Origin: Bacteroidales bacterium UBA3816
Lineage (GTDB): Bacteria > Bacteroidota > Bacteroidia > Bacteroidales > P3
DNA: 12,126 nucleotides
Assembly (NCBI GenBank): GCA_002368955.1
Contig: DFDY01000165.1
Coordinates: 1 to 12,126 of the forward strand
Direction of reading: 5' to 3'
A model generated the notes under the pieces. That model saw only the letters and a list, made by a program, of their open reading frames with translations. It had not been told where the DNA came from and did not search any database. How positions within the stretch are numbered: position 1 is the first letter of the stretch; every line of letters begins with the position of its first letter. A program made the translations under genes and the position numbers. Positions 8,300 to 12,126 of the stretch are shown here, in pieces.

Positions 8300-9141
8300 A
8301 AATAAGCGAACTATATTATAGAGTCAAACCCAACCTAGTTTTCTGCATCGCCCTGCCGGTGTACGTCATCCTTTTTGTCACCCTCTTCAACCCCTCACTC
8401 CACTTCTACGCTGAGTGGAGCAACAGCTGGGACAACGGAGCCAGCCTCTGCCTGCCCATCATCGCCGCCATCGAGATGGCCACTGTCATGCTCAGCCGAA
8501 GCATCATTTGTTTCACGCCCTGGGCCAAGTCACTTTCCCGCAACGAATACCTTGTCTGGCTACTAATTGAAATGATTGTGGGCAGCCTTTTTGTCGACCT
8601 CTTCTTCTCCATCTTTCTCCATCGGGCCTACTTCGGGCTTCTCCCCGGCGTTATGCTCTCCTACTTCTGCCTCAACCTTATCCCCTATGTCATCTATTGG
8701 CTCCTAATGCAACTGAAAGAACGCACCCAACAGCTCACCGAGACCGAAAACGAACTGCGAGAACTGCGCAAAGGGGTGGAGCACAACGAGGCCGGCATGG
8801 TGCGCTTCAACGACGAAAAAGGCAACACCAAACTAGTAGTCAGTGCCGACCGAGTCATCTCGCTTGAGTCGGCAGGCAACTATGTCAACATCCTCTACGA
8901 CGACGACGGCAAGCTGGTGCGCTACAGCCTCCGCAACACACTCAAGGGGGTGGAGAAAGTCTGCAACAGCAACGGCCTTATCCGCTGCCACCGCTCCTAT
9001 TTTGTCAACCTCAATAAAATCAAGATAATCCGCCGCACATCTGAAGGAGTCTACGCCGAGATGGGTGTGCCCAATGTGGGCAACATACCTGTCTCCAAGA
9101 CCTATGCTCCGGAACTGCTACGGCTCTTTTCAGAGTCATGA
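8296..9141 (+). CDS. Membrane-bound LytTR-family transcriptional regulator
   Basis: This 281-residue protein has four predicted membrane helices (about 13-32, 49-67, 86-108 and 112-137). A short coiled coil (about 138-164, QLKERTQQLTETENELRELR) is followed by a C-terminal LytTR DNA-binding domain (about 178-279). LytTR hallmarks are VISLESAGNYVNIL (187-200), RCHRSYFVNLNKI (230-242) and IPVSKTY (264-270). There is no receiver domain with phospho-acceptor Asp, so the signal would be sensed by, or through, the membrane part rather than by phosphorelay. Coiled-coil dimerisation is likely because LytTR proteins bind direct repeats. Its ATG overlaps the TGA of the TamB-like gene (ATGA at 8296-8299), which indicates translational coupling. 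A glycosidase-family gene follows 34 bases later. It probably reports on envelope state or controls envelope genes, but the targets are unknown. Confidence 0.93.
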   Translation: MKISELYYRVKPNLVFCIALPVYVILFVTLFNPSLHFYAEWSNSWDNGASLCLPIIAAIEMATVMLSRSIICFTPWAKSLSRNEYLVWLLIEMIVGSLFVDLFFSIFLHRAYFGLLPGVMLSYFCLNLIPYVIYWLLMQLKERTQQLTETENELRELRKGVEHNEAGMVRFNDEKGNTKLVVSADRVISLESAGNYVNILYDDDGKLVRYSLRNTLKGVEKVCNSNGLIRCHRSYFVNLNKIKIIRRTSEGVYAEMGVPNVGNIPVSKTYAPELLRLFSES

Positions 9142-9175
9142 ACCGACATGTGCGTCACAATACAATCTGCCGAAA

Positions 9176-10057
9176 ATGAAGAAAGCACTAATACCCCTGC
9201 TCCTCCTGCTGTCGCTGTCAGCATCTGCCCAGTCTACTCACCGCAACTATGAGGCCGACTCCATCGCCTTCCTCAACGCACTTTGGGAGACCGACAGTCT
9301 AGACGGGTTCATATACAGACATTACCACTTCCAGCAGCAAGAAGTGTTCAACTCCAACCAATACTTCTGCATTATAGAAATCCCGAGGGGGTCCAAGTCA
9401 CACCTAGAGTTTGTCTCCGACAGCCTCCTCACTCGTGTCTCCGACTTTGCCGACCGCGGCAAAGCCCTCGCCGCCATCAACGGTTCCTTCTTTAACATGA
9501 GCACTGGGGTGCCTGTTTGCTACCTCAAAATCAAAGGACAGCAACTGGGCGAAAACGAGCCCTCTAAGAGCGACAGCATCCACCGCAAATACTATCAGAA
9601 CGCCACCATACGCCTACTGCCTTCCGGCAGGCCTCGATTCAATATTCCTGACAGCAACCGCATGTCCGAATGTCAGATGCCTGACAGCAACGTCATGACC
9701 ACCGGTCCCATGCTGCTCTATCGTGGCGAAACCGTGCCTCAGCGCACCGACCTCCGATTTGTATACAAACGCCACAACCGCACCGCCATAGGGCTCAAGC
9801 AAGACGGCACCATAGTGCTACTTGTGGCCGACGGGCGACATCGAAAACAGAGCGAAGGGCTCTCACTGCCCGAACTGACCCGCATCATGCGGTGGCTCGG
9901 CTGCCGCGATGCCGCCAACCTCGACGGTGGCGGTTCCACCTGTATGTATATCAAAGGCTTTGGCGACGACGGAGTAGTCAACCACCCCTCCGACAACGGC
10001 CGTTTTGACACCCGCGGCCAACGCCGCGTAGCCAACGCCATCCTCGTGGTGAAATAG
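9176..10057 (+). CDS. Secreted phosphodiester glycosidase (NAGPA) family protein
   Basis: This 293-residue exported protein belongs to the family containing the C-terminal domain of eukaryotic NAGPA and bacterial proteins often labelled exopolysaccharide biosynthesis proteins. Members cleave sugar phosphodiester bonds. The signal peptide is residues 1-19 (MKKALIP, leucine-rich core, SASA|QS). Conserved blocks are AAINGSFFNMSTGVPV (99-114), TTGPMLLYRGE (175-185), RTAIGLKQDGTIVLLVADGR (202-221), CRDAANLDGGGSTCMYI (243-259) with the N-L-D-G-G-G-S core, and RRVANAILV (283-291). The frame is open further upstream to 9065, but that stretch overlaps the LytTR gene and would bury the signal peptide, so the ATG at 9176 is preferred. 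It follows the LytTR gene by 34 bases and is probably the last gene of the unit. A role in trimming or remodelling a surface glycan is inferred from the family only. Confidence 0.9.
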   Translation: MKKALIPLLLLLSLSASAQSTHRNYEADSIAFLNALWETDSLDGFIYRHYHFQQQEVFNSNQYFCIIEIPRGSKSHLEFVSDSLLTRVSDFADRGKALAAINGSFFNMSTGVPVCYLKIKGQQLGENEPSKSDSIHRKYYQNATIRLLPSGRPRFNIPDSNRMSECQMPDSNVMTTGPMLLYRGETVPQRTDLRFVYKRHNRTAIGLKQDGTIVLLVADGRHRKQSEGLSLPELTRIMRWLGCRDAANLDGGGSTCMYIKGFGDDGVVNHPSDNGRFDTRGQRRVANAILVVK

Positions 10058-10062
10058 ACAAC

Positions 10063-10356
10063 AGAAGTGCTACTAATTCATCCCAGAAGCGCATCGAGGA
10101 GGAGAGCGTGGAGCAGATACTGAGAAAGCGCATCTGAGTGAACAACGTCCATGTCGAGACCGACAAGTCGTTCGTCGACATGACCGTGCAGGAGAAGCAC
10201 ATCACCGTCTCCACAGATGCCAAAAAGACCAAGAAGATCATCAGCCGGTGCCTGAAGATAAACACACAGCTGAGCCTTCCGTTGCGTCGGAGCCACAAGA
10301 GGGAGAAGAAGGGGCTGTCCCATGACCAGCGTTTCAGCAACTATCCGAAGGTATGA
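10063..10356 (+). pseudogene. IS5-like DDE transposase relic
   Basis: One reading frame running just past the end of the glycosidase gene gives SSQKRIEEESVEQILRKRI, then a TGA stop (10135-10137). It continues with SFVDMTVQEKHITVSTDAKK, a stretch with KIISRCLKI, and RRSHKREKKGLSHDQRFSNY before another stop at 10354. This order and spacing match the middle of IS5-group transposases: the R-IGEEGVE-IL block, VDTTVQEKNIT-PTDAKL with the first catalytic Asp, and the RSY..QRF-NHPK block. The N-terminal part, the later catalytic residues and terminal repeats are missing, and the usual T after the catalytic D is M. It is therefore an internal fragment, long inactive. Bases 10357-10484 continue without a recognisable gene and may be further debris. 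Confidence 0.75.
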
Positions 10357-10484
10357 AGACCTGCTGAGGCTGTGCCTGTCAGGGATTTTTGCGGCTCAAC
10401 TAATTTCAAACCTTTCAACCAGCAGTGATTGCAAATCCAAATCGACGGCACGGCATGGAACAACCGCTGGATCGGGATCGGTGC

Positions 10485-11072
10485 TCAGTGAACATCCGCG
10501 GGGTCGGGTTCTACGATAAAGACTGCAATATAATCATCTCGGTTTTGCCATAAATTCCAATGTTCAGCACGTTCTAATCGTGACTCATCAGGATAATACA
10601 AATAATCTGTAAACATGTATTCTGTTCTAGTATTCTCGAGATTGACAATTGTGCGTGAGATACAATAATTAATATCTTCCTCTAAGTTTATAGTCTGCAA
10701 ATTGAGAATTGTGTTGGTATCCCATTGCTCCACCATTGAGATGAGCCAATTATACCAAATTGGTTTCTTGTACACTTTCATCGTATCGTCAAGTATTCCA
10801 TCTACCGAATACAAAAAACTCCTTGACCAATACATTGCGATAAAAAAACCGCCAATCTCTGAATAGCATTCTATCGCGTATACAGTATCATCGGTCGAAT
10901 TGCATGGAACATGTTCCAAGAGCTTCAATGCATTGCGGTTTATTGCCCATGGATCTTTACCGTCCTTTGCTATTGTTGAGTGGATGGCATTACTGATATC
11001 CATATAGTTCTGCCCAAACACACATAATGGCCCGTACGCCAATATTACAATAATTAATAATGTCTTTTTCAT
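10485..11072 (-). CDS. Small secreted protein of unknown family
   Basis: This 195-residue protein has a signal peptide (MKK, hydrophobic 4-18, VFG|QN near 20/21), so it is exported. I do not recognise the family. The mature part is mixed helical and aromatic-rich (GGFFIAMYWSRSF at 74-86, KPIWYNWLISMVEQW at 103-117), with scattered cysteines C57, C69 and C137. It looks like a compact globular domain of the size of immunity or inhibitor proteins, but that is only a size argument. The body is AT-rich, while the last eight codons (EPDPADVH) use GC-rich codons and lie in the flanking GC-rich sequence, as if the end was acquired at a junction. A 42-base repeat shared with the next gene lies 60 bases upstream. 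A 24-codon open frame starting in that repeat ends by ATGA overlap on this start. Confidence 0.7.
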   Translation of the reverse strand: MKKTLLIIVILAYGPLCVFGQNYMDISNAIHSTIAKDGKDPWAINRNALKLLEHVPCNSTDDTVYAIECYSEIGGFFIAMYWSRSFLYSVDGILDDTMKVYKKPIWYNWLISMVEQWDTNTILNLQTINLEEDINYCISRTIVNLENTRTEYMFTDYLYYPDESRLERAEHWNLWQNRDDYIAVFIVEPDPADVH

Positions 11073-11132
11073 AATAGAGTATCATTAAAATTTATTCCAC
11101 CGATACAACCTGCACCCACATTAGTTTTTACG

Positions 11133-11174
11133 TTCCATTTCATGAGTCGTTTTCTCGCCTCGGCATAGTGCAAA
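11133..11174 (-). repeat. 42-base direct repeat, copy 1 (leader of 10485-11072)
   Basis: This sequence is identical over 42 bases to 12085-12126 and lies in the same orientation relative to its downstream gene, ending 60 bases before the start. Read on the minus strand, one frame is open in both copies as LHYAEARKRLMKW before the two diverge. It is GC-richer than the genes it heads. The exact identity between otherwise unrelated neighbours suggests recent duplication, a cassette boundary or a shared control element. Because copy 2 is cut by the window end, the repeat may be longer. Confidence 0.9.
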
Positions 11175-11269
11175 CACTTCGTGATTTGCCCTCTGCATTC
11201 GGCTTAACGAAAACGTTCAGTTCCATATTTCAATAACGACTCTTGCCACAATTTATTGCGTCACCCATA

Positions 11270-11306
11270 AAAAGCCCACGGCAAGAAAATGATTTCTTGC
11301 CGTGGG
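11270..11306 (-). terminator. Strong intrinsic terminator
   Basis: A perfect 14-bp stem pairs 11275-11288 (CCCACGGCAAGAAA) with 11293-11306 around the 4-base loop ATGA. On the minus strand the stem is followed at once by CTTTTTAT. It would end transcription from the 201-residue gene (11432-12037) and insulate the next repeat-headed unit, so the two secreted-protein genes are separate transcription units. Confidence 0.88.
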
Positions 11307-11431
11307 TGGGATTAGAGTTACTTGCAGAGAGCAAGACATGTAGATGTCAAATTGTATCTTAGGATTCATTGGCTGCAAAATGCCGATAATGTTTTGTGCC
11401 GAAACACAGAGCCGCAGGGCAGGGATGTCTA

Positions 11432-12037
11432 TTACCTGTTACTATTATTACATATAGTTTTATATCTCTTTTCCATTATTAGTATCAATCTTTCGTATCC
11501 TTGTAATACGGAAACGGTTCTTTTATATTTTTCCCCGTAGCAATCAGGATATAAATCTTCAAAATAGAATCTCCAAAAATTAGAAATATCGGTTTCAGAA
11601 TAGGTAGAAAGAGTCTCTAGAAAAGAGTTTTTTTGATGATTTGTAGAATCATTTATGACAAGGTTGACAATACATAATTGGAAAAGGCTATTTGCATCCG
11701 CATCCCATATACCATCTTTAGCAATTTGGATAAGTTTATTATAGTAAACAGATTCATTTATATGATTTTGTGCTTCAAAAAACAGATATATGTACTGCTG
11801 ATACATATTGTAAAGCGGTCCTTTTTGATTTTCTTGATAACCAAAGATTGAATCAAATTTCTCAAATGTACTAGGAAAAAGATTGAAAAACAAACTCCAA
11901 CTCTCTGTTGATCTGTCATTTATTACTTTGTCATAGGCATCTTGCAAATCCGGTTCTCTATCAGTATTATTCTGTGCTTCAGAATTAAAAACAGAAAGCA
12001 AAAGAAACACAATAAAAGATATCTTTTTCATCGTCAT
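11432..12037 (-). CDS. Small secreted helical protein, uncharacterised Bacteroidota family
   Basis: This 201-residue protein has a signal peptide (MTMKKISFIVFLLLS, SEAQ|N near 22), so it is exported. Translation may start at the second Met (position 12031), giving MKK. The mature part is helical, with blocks SWSLFFNLFPSTFEKFDSIF (46-65), GYQENQKGPLYNMY (66-79), YIYLFF (82-87), YYNKLIQIAKDGIWDADAN (98-116) and ISNFWRFYFEDLYP (151-164). From memory, this F-FP-TF..F...GY, PLY, WDADA, SFW-FYFD pattern recurs in uncharacterised proteins of Bacteroidota, often in multiple copies per genome. I cannot check that here. The gene is strikingly AT-rich compared with the left two thirds of the window. It has the same 42-base upstream repeat as its neighbour and its own terminator. 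Confidence 0.75.
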   Translation of the reverse strand: MTMKKISFIVFLLLSVFNSEAQNNTDREPDLQDAYDKVINDRSTESWSLFFNLFPSTFEKFDSIFGYQENQKGPLYNMYQQYIYLFFEAQNHINESVYYNKLIQIAKDGIWDADANSLFQLCIVNLVINDSTNHQKNSFLETLSTYSETDISNFWRFYFEDLYPDCYGEKYKRTVSVLQGYERLILIMEKRYKTICNNSNR

Positions 12038-12084
12038 TCATTAAAAACGGTTCGTAATAGTTAGTGTAACATTCCAATTATTCC

Positions 12085-12126
12085 TTCCATTTCATGAGTC
12101 GTTTTCTCGCCTCGGCATAGTGCAAA
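12085..12126 (-). repeat. 42-base direct repeat, copy 2 (leader of 11432-12037)
   Basis: This is the second exact copy, placed 47 bases before the start of the 201-residue gene and running to the last base of the window, so its true length is unknown. Here the frame LHYAEARKRLMKW ends four codons after the internal ATG region (MKWKE then TAA), unlike copy 1 where it stays open to the gene start. A third unit probably follows to the right. Confidence 0.9.

Larger units (their letters stand above)
11073..11431. other. Intergenic region between the two secreted-protein genes
   Basis: From right to left (minus-strand sense), these 359 bases hold a tail of about 125 bases after the 201-residue gene with no recognisable gene, a strong intrinsic terminator (11270-11306), a leader of about 95 bases, the 42-base repeat (11133-11174), and 60 bases to the 195-residue gene. 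I found no TAnnTTTG promoter between the terminator and the gene, so the promoter must be non-canonical or inside the repeat region. Short plus-strand open frames here lack coding character. Confidence 0.6.

Noticed and set aside
9065..9175. Extended N-terminus of the glycosidase-family gene
   Set aside because: It overlaps the LytTR gene and would place 37 residues before a clear signal peptide. The internal ATG at 9176 fits better.
10322..10519. Plus-strand 65-codon frame after the transposase relic
   Set aside because: It is out of frame with the relic, has no recognisable motif and runs across the composition boundary. It is probably chance.
11322..11540. Plus-strand 72-codon frame
   Set aside because: It overlaps the end of the minus-strand secreted-protein gene, is low in complexity (leucine runs) and has no supporting signal.

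Overview
The window looks like a chromosomal segment of a member of the Bacteroidales (Bacteroidota). Three kinds of evidence point there. Bacteroides-type promoters (TTTG, about 20 bases, TAnnTTTG) lie upstream of several genes, and Shine-Dalgarno sequences are largely absent. The protein set is typical of the group: a PorT-like outer-membrane barrel, a large TamB-like protein, a LytTR regulator with membrane helices, and many secreted proteins. The coding style also fits. I cannot name a genus from sequence alone.

Layout. Positions 1-139 hold a short tandem repeat and a bidirectional terminator. They lie directly 3' of a minus-strand tRNA-Asn(GTT) gene (140-216) whose acceptor and T stems carry mismatches, so this may be an integration junction. 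Three minus-strand genes follow: a stand-alone NAD(P)H-hydrate dehydratase (331-1206), a secreted PorT-like outer-membrane barrel with an unusual N-terminal domain (1319-2299), and a YpfJ-type membrane-anchored zinc metallopeptidase (2399-3262). A 579-base intergenic region separates them from a divergent plus-strand block: a 1485-residue TamB-like protein (3842-8299), a membrane-bound LytTR regulator overlapping it by ATGA (8296-9141), and a secreted phosphodiester glycosidase (NAGPA) family protein 34 bases further on (9176-10057). The spacing suggests one transcription unit for cell-envelope biogenesis, or control of it.

After 10057 the region becomes accessory. A broken IS5-like transposase relic (about 10063-10356) is followed by an abrupt change to AT-rich sequence near 10512. 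The AT-rich part carries two unrelated minus-strand genes for small secreted proteins (10485-11072 and 11432-12037). Each is preceded, at 60 and 47 bases, by the same exact 42-base sequence. A strong intrinsic terminator separates the two units. This repeat-headed array of secreted orphan genes runs off the right edge and is the most interesting part of the window. It resembles a cassette array, with a possible but unproven link to polymorphic-toxin immunity or lineage-specific secreted effector genes.
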